Origin: an uncultured Massilimicrobiota sp.
GTDB lineage: Bacteria; Bacillota_I; Bacilli_A; Erysipelotrichales; Coprobacillaceae
Length of the DNA stretch: 59,307 nucleotides
Assembly: GCA_944325245.1 (NCBI GenBank)
Contig: CALUZM010000008.1
Coordinates: 1 to 59,307, forward strand
Direction: 5' to 3'
Of the stretch, positions 49,919-56,530 are shown in pieces. The translations under genes were made by a program, and so were the position numbers. Under the pieces are notes generated by a model that was not told where the DNA came from, ran no database searches, and saw nothing but the letters and a program-made list of their open reading frames with translations. Within the stretch, counting starts at the first letter, position 1. Each line of letters starts with the position of its first letter.

Positions 49919-51262
49919 ATGAATTCAAGTCAAAGTGGTAAGAAATTAGCAAAGAAAATGATTATTGCTTTAATTTGTGGTTTAATTGCTGGATTTGGAT
50001 GTATTTTATTGAGAGAAAATTTATTAGCTAGTGGACAGGAATCATTATGGAATACCATTAACAATGTATTATTTCAAGATATTACTGCAGAAGGAGCTAA
50101 TAGTGCAATTGGTTTATTTTATATTGTAGGGCAATTGTTTGTGAATGCATTACAATTAATTATTATTCCAATGGTGTTTGTATCTATCATTTTAGCTATT
50201 TGTGTTATCACAGATACAAAGAAGTTAGGACGAATTTCTTCTAAAACAATAGGAACATTCCTTATTACAACGGTTTGTGCTCTTATATGGGCAGGTATTA
50301 TTGGTTCTATTGTTTATAAACTGGGAGCATTTAATGCTGTACATGCAGATAACTTAGTCATTCAGGAAGGAACTGTAGGTTCTAATCCATTAAATATTAT
50401 TGTTTCAGTTATTCCCAATAACTTAATTAATGCATTTATGGATAATGGTAATGTTTTAGCTGTTGTTTTCTTAGCAGTAGCGATTGGGCTTGCAATGAAT
50501 CAATTAAAAGATAAAACAAAGACATTAAAGAAATTATTAATTGAGTGCAGCGATATTATTTCTGTGTGTTTATCATTTGTTATTACAAAATGTGCGCCAT
50601 ATGCTATATTTTGCTTATTAACAAGAACATTTGCTATATATGGTATTGATTATTTATTACCAGCATTAGCTTATGTTGTAACAGTTCTTTTGGCTTTAAT
50701 TATATATCTATTTATTGCTTATCCAATTTATCTTATGGTGATGGGAAAAATTAATCCAAAACCATTTATGCATAAAATTCCCAAAGTTGCTTTATTTGGT
50801 TTTTCAACATCATCAAGTGCAGCAACATTACCAATTAATAAAGAAACAACTGTGAATGAATTAGGTGTAAGTGAGGAAATAGCTTCATTTGTTTTACCAT
50901 TAGGAATGACAATAAATATGGATGGTACAGCTATTATGCAAGTCATTGCAGCTATCTTTATTGCGGCAAGTTCTGGTTATGATGTGACTTTGACGTCTAT
51001 GGCTATTATTGCATTTCTTGCTTTAATTGCATCAGTGGGTACACCCGCAGCACCAGGTGCTGGAGCTGTCATCTTATTTACGATTTTAACAGGTATGGGG
51101 TATACAAATGATGGTGCATTGTTGGCTTATTCATTAATCTTGGCAATCAATAGACCAATTGAGATGCTTGTAACATCATTGAATGTTGTTGGAGATTCAG
51201 CAACTTCTGTTATTGTTGCTAAAAAAGAAAATATGTTAGATGAAGATATTTATAACAGTTAA
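49919..51262 (+). CDS. Dicarboxylate/amino acid:cation symporter (DAACS family)
   Basis: 447 aa, eight helices plus two re-entrant hairpins. Signature parts: serine-rich hairpin FSTSSSAATLPINKET (about 298), the NMDGT motif in GMTINMDGTAIMQ (about 340) that binds Na+ and substrate, and hairpin 2 SVGTPAAPGAGAV (about 378). The NMDGT and P-x-A-P-G motifs fix the GltP/SdcS group. It takes up glutamate, aspartate or C4 dicarboxylates with Na+ or H+. GGAGG precedes the start. A hairpin terminator follows. Na+ use would fit a Na+-coupled ATP synthase, but that link is speculative. Confidence 0.93.
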   Translation: MNSSQSGKKLAKKMIIALICGLIAGFGCILLRENLLASGQESLWNTINNVLFQDITAEGANSAIGLFYIVGQLFVNALQLIIIPMVFVSIILAICVITDTKKLGRISSKTIGTFLITTVCALIWAGIIGSIVYKLGAFNAVHADNLVIQEGTVGSNPLNIIVSVIPNNLINAFMDNGNVLAVVFLAVAIGLAMNQLKDKTKTLKKLLIECSDIISVCLSFVITKCAPYAIFCLLTRTFAIYGIDYLLPALAYVVTVLLALIIYLFIAYPIYLMVMGKINPKPFMHKIPKVALFGFSTSSSAATLPINKETTVNELGVSEEIASFVLPLGMTINMDGTAIMQVIAAIFIAASSGYDVTLTSMAIIAFLALIASVGTPAAPGAGAVILFTILTGMGYTNDGALLAYSLILAINRPIEMLVTSLNVVGDSATSVIVAKKENMLDEDIYNS

Positions 51263-51265
51263 GTA

Positions 51266-51293
51266 AGCTCATTATAGAGCTTATTTTTAATTT
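51266..51293 (+). terminator. Terminator of the symporter gene
   Basis: AAGCTC pairs with GAGCTT across ATTATA, followed by ATTTTT. Confidence 0.8.
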
Positions 51294-51379
51294 TATGATA
51301 TTTGCTAAAAGCAATTTATAAAATAAAATCATTATTACTAAACTTTATACAATTGTCTATTTATGAATGATATAGTGTG

Positions 51380-51496
51380 CATGAATAGCAATAACGGTAG
51401 GTGGTTATGCCTTGGTCGTGGGACGAAGGCACGTTATCCTTCGTTGACATAGATATCCATCAAGAGATGGAAATATGAAAGACGGAGGTGATAGAC
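51380..51496 (+). promoter_or_regulatory. Structured 5' leader of the toxin mRNA
   Basis: Competing stems can be drawn. AATAACG (51389-) pairs with CGTTATC. GCCTTGGTC pairs with GACGAAGGC (51409-51430). Alternatively ACGAAGG (51423-51429) pairs with CCTTCGT (51438-51444). A CCATC/GATGG hairpin (51457-51470) lies nearer the ribosome site. Mutually exclusive stems are typical of type I toxin mRNAs. A TATAGT -10 (51371-51376) may start it; the -35 is poor. Confidence 0.55.
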
Positions 51497-51643
51497 ATGA
51501 CATCTTATGAGATGGTCATGATGGTGTTAAGAATACTGACATTTATCATGACTTTAATAAGTTTGATTGTGAAATTGCTTCTTATCATTATCGATAAGGA
51601 TAAAAAAGCAAAAAATAACTACCTCTTGCTCGGACAAAGTTGA
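51497..51643 (+). CDS. Holin-like type I toxin peptide (TxpA/Hol-Tox-like)
   Basis: 48 aa, below common length limits. It starts MTSYEMVMMVLRILTFIMTL, has one strong membrane helix (about 8-33), then a charged tail DKDKKAKNN. The M-x-x-Y-E-x-x-x-x-x-[LI] start is shared with putative holin-like toxins such as Bacillus TxpA. A perfect GGAGGTG lies 6 bp before the ATG. The last codons run into a strong hairpin used by a converging antisense RNA. Direct repeats in the two RNAs resemble Fst/par loci. It should damage the membrane if made without the antitoxin RNA; activity is inferred. Confidence 0.8.
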   Translation: MTSYEMVMMVLRILTFIMTLISLIVKLLLIIIDKDKKAKNNYLLLGQS

Positions 51644-51703
51644 GGTAGTTATTTTTCCTTAATTTAATCTAAGGCATAACCGTTTATCGGCTGTTCCTTT
51701 TTC
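51608..51703 (-). ncRNA. Antisense antitoxin RNA of the type I toxin locus
   Basis: A perfect consensus promoter (TTGACA, 17 bp, TATAAT) on minus places its start at about 51703, and the hairpin at 51612-51657 ends it after about 95 nt. No open frame is present. The RNA overlaps the toxin 3' end completely. Its 5' part is complementary to the direct-repeat blocks AAGGCA and CGTT(T)ATC, which also occur in the toxin leader (51426-51438), so it can pair with both ends of the toxin mRNA. Confidence 0.75.
51610..51658. terminator. Bidirectional terminator shared by toxin mRNA and antisense RNA
   Basis: AAATAACTACCTC pairs with GAGGTAGTTATTT across a 16-nt loop, with T5 on plus and T6 on minus. 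Such shared terminators mark Fst/par- and TxpA/RatA-type loci. Confidence 0.9.
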
Positions 51704-51709
51704 AATTAC

Positions 51710-51738
51710 ATTATAGTTTATGTCATTTTGATTGTCAA
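51710..51738 (-). promoter_or_regulatory. Perfect consensus sigma-A promoter for the antisense RNA
   Basis: On minus: TTGACA (51733-51738), exactly 17 bp, TATAAT (51710-51715). Only a short non-coding RNA lies between it and the terminator. Confidence 0.9.
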
Positions 51739-51750
51739 TATACAGATCAA

Positions 51751-51779
51751 TTGGCTTAACATCATAAAAATGATATAAT
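51751..51779 (+). promoter_or_regulatory. Promoter of the acetyltransferase gene
   Basis: TTGGCT (-35), 17-bp spacer, TATAAT (-10) on plus, 30 bp before the start codon. Confidence 0.7.
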
Positions 51780-51808
51780 TTTTTACAAGAAATAGAGGTG
51801 TTATAAAG

Positions 51809-52312
51809 ATGAGTTGTTTGATTAGAAAATGGAAAAGAGAAGATGCACAAGATTTACAAAAATCTATTAATGATACAAGAGTTTTAAATAATTTAACAGA
51901 TCGTATACCCTATCCATATCATTTACAGGATGCCTATGATTATATAGATGCTATGTTAGCTGTTGATGAAAATGAAATATTTGCTTTTGCGATTGAATAT
52001 GAAGGACATGTTGTAGGAAGTATTTCTGTTTTAAGGCAGGAAGATATTTATCGAAGAAGTGGAGAAATAGGATATTATCTAGGATATGATTACTGGGGAC
52101 AAGGCATTATGAGTGAAGCTGTGAAACAGGCATGTCTATTGATTTTTGAGCATAGTGATATAGAGAGAATTTTTGCAGCACCTTTTGATTATAATCATGC
52201 TTCACAAAGAGTTTTAGAAAAATGTGGTTTTAAACGTGAAGGTATTTTACGTAAGAATGGCTTTAAAAATGGGGAGTTTCATGACATGATAATGTATTCT
52301 TTAATTAAATAA
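51809..52312 (+). CDS. GNAT-family N-acetyltransferase (RimJ/RimL type)
   Basis: 167 aa. Acetyl-CoA-dependent transfer to an amino group of a protein or small molecule. Typical segments: LIRKWKREDAQDLQKSIND at the start, GEIGYYLGYDYWGQGIMSEA (motif A, with the pyrophosphate loop Q-G-x-M/G-S/T-E-A), and NHASQRVLEKCGFKREGILR (motif B). GAGGTG precedes the ATG. It stands alone between the toxin locus and serS. A ruined relative lies at 10594-10770. The acceptor is unknown. Confidence 0.9.
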   Translation: MSCLIRKWKREDAQDLQKSINDTRVLNNLTDRIPYPYHLQDAYDYIDAMLAVDENEIFAFAIEYEGHVVGSISVLRQEDIYRRSGEIGYYLGYDYWGQGIMSEAVKQACLLIFEHSDIERIFAAPFDYNHASQRVLEKCGFKREGILRKNGFKNGEFHDMIMYSLIK

Positions 52313-52315
52313 TTA

Positions 52316-52343
52316 TTGAAATTATCAAGTCTTATGCTATAAT
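52316..52343 (+). promoter_or_regulatory. Promoter of the serS T-box leader
   Basis: TTGAAA (-35), 16-bp spacer, TATAAT (-10); transcription would start about 52350. Confidence 0.7.
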
Positions 52344-52349
52344 CAGTAT

Positions 52350-52558
52350 ATCAAATCGTTGCATTGGATAAGTAAATGTGAAATCATGATAGAGAGCTGA
52401 TGGTTGGTGTAAATCAGTATGAGGAAACATTGAAATCTACCAATAAGAGAAGCTAATCACTTCCGGTTGAACCGTTATCTCATTAAAGTTATCAGTTTGA
52501 TAAGAAATAGGGTGGCACCACGATGAATTCGTCCCTTGTGAAAGGTGCTTTTTATTTT
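52350..52558 (+). promoter_or_regulatory. T-box riboswitch for serS, UCU (Ser) specifier
   Basis: Stem I has AGAGAGCTGATGG, the AG-bulge-like parts and GAGGAAACATTGAAA, with the specifier TCT at 52436-52438 followed by ACC, which is a serine codon. The T-box AGGGTGGCACCACG (52509-52522) has A where the usual consensus has G (ACCGCG). A competing terminator hairpin with GGTGC and T5 ends the leader. Uncharged tRNA-Ser should allow serS transcription. Confidence 0.92.
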
Positions 52559-52579
52559 ATTGAAAAGGAGACATGAAAA

Positions 52580-53857
52580 ATGATTGATATTGCTATACTT
52601 AGAGAAAATCCAGAATCTGTAAAAGAAAACATGAGAAAAAAATTTCAACATGATCGTTTACATTTAGTTGATGAAGCTTATGAATTAGATAAAGAATATC
52701 GTGAAGCTCTTACGAAGGCAAGCGAACTTCGTGCTATGCGTAATACATTATCTAAAGAAATTGGACAATTTATGCGTGAAGGAAAAAAAGATTTAGCTGA
52801 AGAGAATAAGAGAAAAGTTACTGAAATGGCTGATACTTTAAAAGAATTGGAAGCCAAGGAAGCTGAATTAGGCCCAAAATTAAAAGAAGTTATGATGAAA
52901 ATTCCTAACTTTATTGATGATAGTGTACCTATTGGTAAAGATGATAGTGAAAATGTAGAAATTCAAAAATATGGGGATCCTTTTGTTCCTGATTATGAGA
53001 TTCCATATCATGCTGATATCATTACTAAGCTAGGTGGATTAGATAAAGAAGCAAGTGGAAGAACAAGTGGTAATGGTTTCTATTATTTGATGGGAGATAT
53101 TGCCAGACTTTCTTCAGCAATGTTATCTTATGCGAGAGATTTTATGATTGATAAAGGATTTACTTATTGTATTCCTCCATTTATGATCAGAAGCGATGTT
53201 GTGACTGGTGTTATGTCATTTGAAGAAATGGATGCGATGATGTATAAAATCGAAGGTGAAGATTTATATCTGATTGGTACAAGTGAGCATAGTATGATTG
53301 GTAAATTCAAAGATCAGATTGTGAAAGAAGAAGATTTACCAATTACATTAACTTCATATTCACCATGTTTTAGAAAAGAAGTAGGGGCTCATGGTATTGA
53401 AGAACGTGGTATTTATCGTGTTCATCAATTTGAAAAACAGGAAATGGTTGTTTTATGTAAACCTGAAGATGCTATGAAATGGTATGATAAAATGTGGTCA
53501 TATACTGTTGAGTTATTTAGAAGTTTAGATATTCCTGTGAGAACACTAGAATGTTGTAGTGGTGATTTAGCTGACTTAAAAGTCAAATCTTGTGATGTAG
53601 AAGCATGGTCACCTAGACAGAAAAAATATTTTGAAGTTGGATCTTGTTCTACATTAGGAGATGCGCAAGCTAGACGTTTAGGTATTCGTACAAAAGGTGA
53701 AAGAGGAACATATTATGTCGCAACTCTTAACAATACAGTTCTAGCAAGTACACGTGCACTTATTGCATTTATTGAAAATAATTATAATGAGGATGGAAGT
53801 ATTTCTATTCCTGAAGTATTAAGACCATATATGGGTGGAAAAGAAAAAATCGGTTAA
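52580..53857 (+). CDS. serS: Seryl-tRNA synthetase
   Basis: Charges tRNA-Ser (and tRNA-Sec) with serine. 425 aa. The N-terminal arm (about 1-110) is a long antiparallel coiled coil rich in K/E/R that holds the tRNA long variable arm. The class II catalytic core shows motif 2 CFRKEVGAHGIEERGIYRVH and FEKQEMVVL, and motif 3 in NNTVLASTRALIAFIENN. It stands alone behind a serine T-box with a TCT specifier, which agrees with the call. A strong terminator follows. Confidence 0.98.
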   Translation: MIDIAILRENPESVKENMRKKFQHDRLHLVDEAYELDKEYREALTKASELRAMRNTLSKEIGQFMREGKKDLAEENKRKVTEMADTLKELEAKEAELGPKLKEVMMKIPNFIDDSVPIGKDDSENVEIQKYGDPFVPDYEIPYHADIITKLGGLDKEASGRTSGNGFYYLMGDIARLSSAMLSYARDFMIDKGFTYCIPPFMIRSDVVTGVMSFEEMDAMMYKIEGEDLYLIGTSEHSMIGKFKDQIVKEEDLPITLTSYSPCFRKEVGAHGIEERGIYRVHQFEKQEMVVLCKPEDAMKWYDKMWSYTVELFRSLDIPVRTLECCSGDLADLKVKSCDVEAWSPRQKKYFEVGSCSTLGDAQARRLGIRTKGERGTYYVATLNNTVLASTRALIAFIENNYNEDGSISIPEVLRPYMGGKEKIG

Positions 53858-53884
53858 GATCAAAATCTTAACCTTTTTTTATAC
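53852..53884. terminator. Terminator of serS
   Basis: GGTTAAGAT pairs with ATCTTAACC around CAAA, followed by T7. It also lies at the end of the converging YczE-type gene. Confidence 0.9.
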
Positions 53885-54524
53885 TTAATTGACGAATATG
53901 CTGAATAAGTGGAAAATGACGATTAATCATTGAAACAAATTTACCTACTGTTATAGCAGAAATAATTGTACCTAAACCAACACCCTGTAAAGAATGAAAA
54001 AACACAAAAGAACAAAGACTTGCAATCACAATAAGTGTCACATCAAAATAAACTTTAATAAGCCCAAATTCTTTGTGAGTTACGTCACTGATTGCTTTGA
54101 CAATACCTTCACCTGGAACCATAATAACGTCAGGAGCAACTTCGATACTGATACCTAAAGCTAAAATGATACAACCAATAATAAGACTCATAAAACGGAT
54201 AATGAATGTTTCTGGTTGAAACCAGTTCATCATAAACATACCTAAATCAACAAACATACTAAAAATAATATTAGCAATGATTTGTAAAAATTGAAAAGGA
54301 CGGAAATTTTTTCTAAGTATCATAATTTGTAATAGAATATAAATCATATTAAATATAAATGTTGTTGTTCCAAAACTTAAATTTGTAAAATACAAGCTAA
54401 ATACGTAGGGGATACTTGAAATTTGTGATGTCCCTAAAGCACTCTTTGTAATAAATGCTATTCCAAATGAATTAATAAAAAGTCCTAATAAAAAATAAAA
54501 ATATCTTAAAATCGTCTTATTCAT
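53868..54524 (-). CDS. YczE/YitT-like integral membrane protein (paralogue)
   Basis: 218 aa, five or six membrane helices. FLLGLFINSFGIAFITKSAL then GTSQISSIPYVFSL, and the conserved loop PDVIMVPGEGIVKAIS with P-G-E-G, show the same family as the protein at 18302-18913. It is the second gene behind a MarR-type regulator and overlaps it by 8 bp, so both are made from one operator-controlled transcript. The transported or sensed compound is unknown. It opposes the direction of neighbouring core genes. Confidence 0.82.
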   Translation of the reverse strand: MNKTILRYFYFLLGLFINSFGIAFITKSALGTSQISSIPYVFSLYFTNLSFGTTTFIFNMIYILLQIMILRKNFRPFQFLQIIANIIFSMFVDLGMFMMNWFQPETFIIRFMSLIIGCIILALGISIEVAPDVIMVPGEGIVKAISDVTHKEFGLIKVYFDVTLIVIASLCSFVFFHSLQGVGLGTIISAITVGKFVSMINRHFPLIQHIRQLSIKKG

Positions 54525-54939
54525 GATATGCCTCCTGAAAATTTTGAATGATTTGATTCAATAAGTCATTAACTTCTTCTTTTTTTAAAGATTGATAAGC
54601 AATAGAATCTGCTTCATAGCATATTTGTTTGACTTTTAATGCAAGCTTATGACCAGAATCTGTTAAAAAAATTTGAATTGAACGTTTATCATGATGATGT
54701 GATTTTCGATAAATCAATCCCTGTTTTTCCATTTTTTGTAGTAAGATTGTCATTGTTGATTTATCTAAGACACATGTCTTTCCAATTTCTTTTGGGGTTT
54801 GCCCATCTTTTTCTAAAAGACATTCCAATATTTTAGGTTGACCTGGATAAAGACCAAGTTCAGATGTTTTTTGAACAATCATCTTGTTACTGTAATGAAA
54901 GCATTTCAATAATAAAAAATGTATTTCCTGATTTAACAT
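54517..54939 (-). CDS. MarR-family transcriptional regulator
   Basis: 140 aa winged-helix dimer. The DNA-binding part is about 30-95: GLYPGQPKILECLLEKDG, TPKEIGKTCVLDKSTMTILL and GLIYRKSHHHDKRSIQIFLT, the last being the wing with the D-x-R motif. It probably represses its own unit by binding the 24-bp palindrome just upstream. The downstream YczE-like membrane gene overlaps it and is its likely target. AGGAGTG precedes the start. The inducer is unknown. Confidence 0.93.
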   Translation of the reverse strand: MLNQEIHFLLLKCFHYSNKMIVQKTSELGLYPGQPKILECLLEKDGQTPKEIGKTCVLDKSTMTILLQKMEKQGLIYRKSHHHDKRSIQIFLTDSGHKLALKVKQICYEADSIAYQSLKKEEVNDLLNQIIQNFQEAYHE

Positions 54940-54951
54940 AGATACACTCCT

Positions 54952-54975
54952 ATATAGTTTGAATTCAAACTATAT
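54952..54975. promoter_or_regulatory. Perfect 24-bp palindromic MarR operator
   Basis: Arms ATATAGTTTGAA and TTCAAACTATAT are exact complements centred between 54963 and 54964. It lies 13 bp upstream of the MarR start codon, where it would cover the transcription or translation start. Confidence 0.8.
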
Positions 54976-55104
54976 TGTAATATTATCATGTTTTTATGTC
55001 AAGTATGAGATAATCTTTAAAATCACTTGAAAATAGTCATAATCTTATGATGAGTAAACATTTTATGACGGGAAAAAGGATTTATTGGTAAATAGAAATT
55101 TTTA

Positions 55105-55132
55105 TTGATTTGTAGAGGAAATATGCTATAAT
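55105..55132 (+). promoter_or_regulatory. Promoter of the SRP RNA gene
   Basis: TTGATT (-35), 16-bp spacer, TATAAT (-10); the RNA starts 7-8 bases later. Confidence 0.75.
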
Positions 55133-55139
55133 AGATTTT

Positions 55140-55224
55140 GCCATTACAATAGGCGGCTTCGAACCATGTCAGGACCGGAAGGTAGCAGCATTAAGAATGT
55201 CCGTTTATGTGTAGTGGCTTTTTT
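55140..55224 (+). ncRNA. ffs: Signal recognition particle RNA, small (4.5S) type
   Basis: The apical-loop signature GTCAGGACCGGAAGGTAGCA is intact, with the GGAA tetraloop and the symmetric loop that binds Ffh. GCCATTACA (55140-55148) pairs with TGTAGTGGC (55210-55218) to close the hairpin, and T6 follows. No Alu domain, so it is the short type. It lies upstream of tadA and dnaX as in other Firmicutes. Confidence 0.93.
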
Positions 55225-55239
55225 CTGAGGAGTGAGATT

Positions 55240-55683
55240 ATGAGTGATGAGGAATACATGCAATTAGCTTATCAGCAGGCCTGCCAGGCAAGAGATATAG
55301 ATGAAGTTCCAATTGGTGCTATCATTGTGAAAGATGGACAAATTATTGCTCAGGCTTTTAATCAAAAAGAATCAACACATGATGTCACAGCACATGCTGA
55401 GATGATTGCTATAAGAAAAGCATGTCAAAAGTTAGGGACTTGGCATTTGGATGGTTGTGTCTTATATTCAACATTGGAACCATGTTTAATGTGTAGTGGT
55501 GCTATTATTCAAAGTCGTATAGAAAAAGTTGTATTTGCAGCAAAAGGACAAAGATGGCATGGATTATCTAATTATTTAGAAAGTCATGAATTTAATCATT
55601 ATCCTCAAATCATTTCAGGTGTCTTAGAAAAACAATGTTGTTTATTATTATCTCAATATTTTAAGAGTAAAAGAAATCATTAA
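55240..55683 (+). CDS. tadA: tRNA adenosine(34) deaminase
   Basis: Converts A34 to inosine in tRNA-Arg(ACG). 147 aa. Zinc and catalytic residues: HAEMIAIR (His and Glu, about 57-60) and EPCLMCSGAI (two Cys, about 87-90). The N-terminus EEYMQLAYQQACQARDIDEV and VPIGAIIVKDG are typical of TadA. I choose the ATG at 55240 (GAGGAG upstream); an ATG further up lies inside the SRP RNA. The order SRP RNA, tadA, dnaX, ybaB, recR is widely kept in this phylum. Confidence 0.96.
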   Translation: MSDEEYMQLAYQQACQARDIDEVPIGAIIVKDGQIIAQAFNQKESTHDVTAHAEMIAIRKACQKLGTWHLDGCVLYSTLEPCLMCSGAIIQSRIEKVVFAAKGQRWHGLSNYLESHEFNHYPQIISGVLEKQCCLLLSQYFKSKRNH

Positions 55684-55737
55684 AGAGTTTATTCTTATAT
55701 CTAAGAATTCTCTTTTTTATTTGTGATTTTTCATTAT

Positions 55738-55746
55738 TTATCCACA
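55738..55746 (+). promoter_or_regulatory. Single consensus DnaA box in the promoter of the Bax-inhibitor-like gene
   Basis: TTATCCACA lies 9 bp before a TATACT -10 (55756-55761), thus in the -35/-10 spacer. It may be chance, or DnaA may control this gene. Confidence 0.4.
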
Positions 55747-55780
55747 TAAATATGATATACTTTTTTTAGAGGTGATATAT

Positions 55781-56473
55781 ATGGATCAAAGAATGTTAAC
55801 TGAACAGATGGATTATCAAAAATTTCTAGGAAAAGTTGTGAAATGGGTTTTCTTTGGAGTCAGTACAACAGCTATTACATCTGTGATTATTATTCTTTCT
55901 GGTATTATCAATGTAGTGATAAATTATTATTTTCCTATTTTAATTTCATCAACGATTTTAGAAATTGTTTTTGTTTTGATTCTATATAAAAAATTAAAAG
56001 GACATGAAGATCAAATTTCTATATCTTCGGCTAAAAGATATTTCCTTATATATTCTATTATTAATGGAATTGTGTTTTCTTTCATTTTATCTGCTGTATC
56101 TTTCTATATTTCAGCACTTGCATTTGCATTAACAGCAGCATATTTTGGATTATTATATACGATTACGCAATATACGGATTCAAGCTTTTCTCATATTGGA
56201 AAAATATGTTTATCTGCATTACCTATATTAATCATTGGTTATCTTATTTTATTATTTATTAATGCGCCACTTCTTTATTATGGTATTATTTTCTTGGACT
56301 TGGCAATATTTACTGGAATTACTCTTTATGATATGAAGAATATTTCAACTATGTATCAGATGTCATCTCCTGAATCATTAGAAGGTATAGCAATGATTTG
56401 TGCAGTGGAATTGTATTTGGATTTTGTCAATATCTTTATTGATATTTTAATGCTTATTATGGATAATAATTAG
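55781..56473 (+). CDS. Bax inhibitor-1/YccA-like membrane protein
   Basis: 230 aa, seven predicted membrane helices (first about 22-45, last about 205-226). The C-terminal ALELYLDFVN-like segment here reads AVELYLDFVNIFIDILMLI, and YFGLLYTITQYTDSSF and FTGITLYDMKNI fit the BI-1/YccA/YbhL family; the Asp residues of LYD and YLD are the conserved pH-sensing pair of the BsYetJ type, which leaks calcium. The function here is unknown. The ATG at 55781 has AGAGGTG upstream. It splits tadA from dnaX. Confidence 0.8.
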   Translation: MDQRMLTEQMDYQKFLGKVVKWVFFGVSTTAITSVIIILSGIINVVINYYFPILISSTILEIVFVLILYKKLKGHEDQISISSAKRYFLIYSIINGIVFSFILSAVSFYISALAFALTAAYFGLLYTITQYTDSSFSHIGKICLSALPILIIGYLILLFINAPLLYYGIIFLDLAIFTGITLYDMKNISTMYQMSSPESLEGIAMICAVELYLDFVNIFIDILMLIMDNN

Positions 56474-56497
56474 ATATCGAAAGATATCTTTTTTTAT
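56471..56497 (+). terminator. Terminator of the Bax-inhibitor-like gene
   Basis: AGATATC-GAAA-GATATCT with a GAAA tetraloop, followed by T6. Its 3' side runs straight into the dnaX promoter. Confidence 0.9.
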
Positions 56498-56505
56498 GTT
56501 ATAAT
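56497..56505 (+). promoter_or_regulatory. Extended -10 promoter of dnaX, abutting the upstream terminator
   Basis: TG-t-TATAAT. The -35 position would fall inside the preceding hairpin and has no consensus, so the TG extension probably compensates. Confidence 0.6.
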
Positions 56506-56530
56506 GTGACAAGGCAAGGAGTTGATGACA

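Noticed and set aside
51659-51850. 63-codon open frame on minus across the antisense promoter region
   Set aside because: The consensus promoter and repeat blocks lie inside it, its start is in the acetyltransferase gene, and there is no ribosome site.
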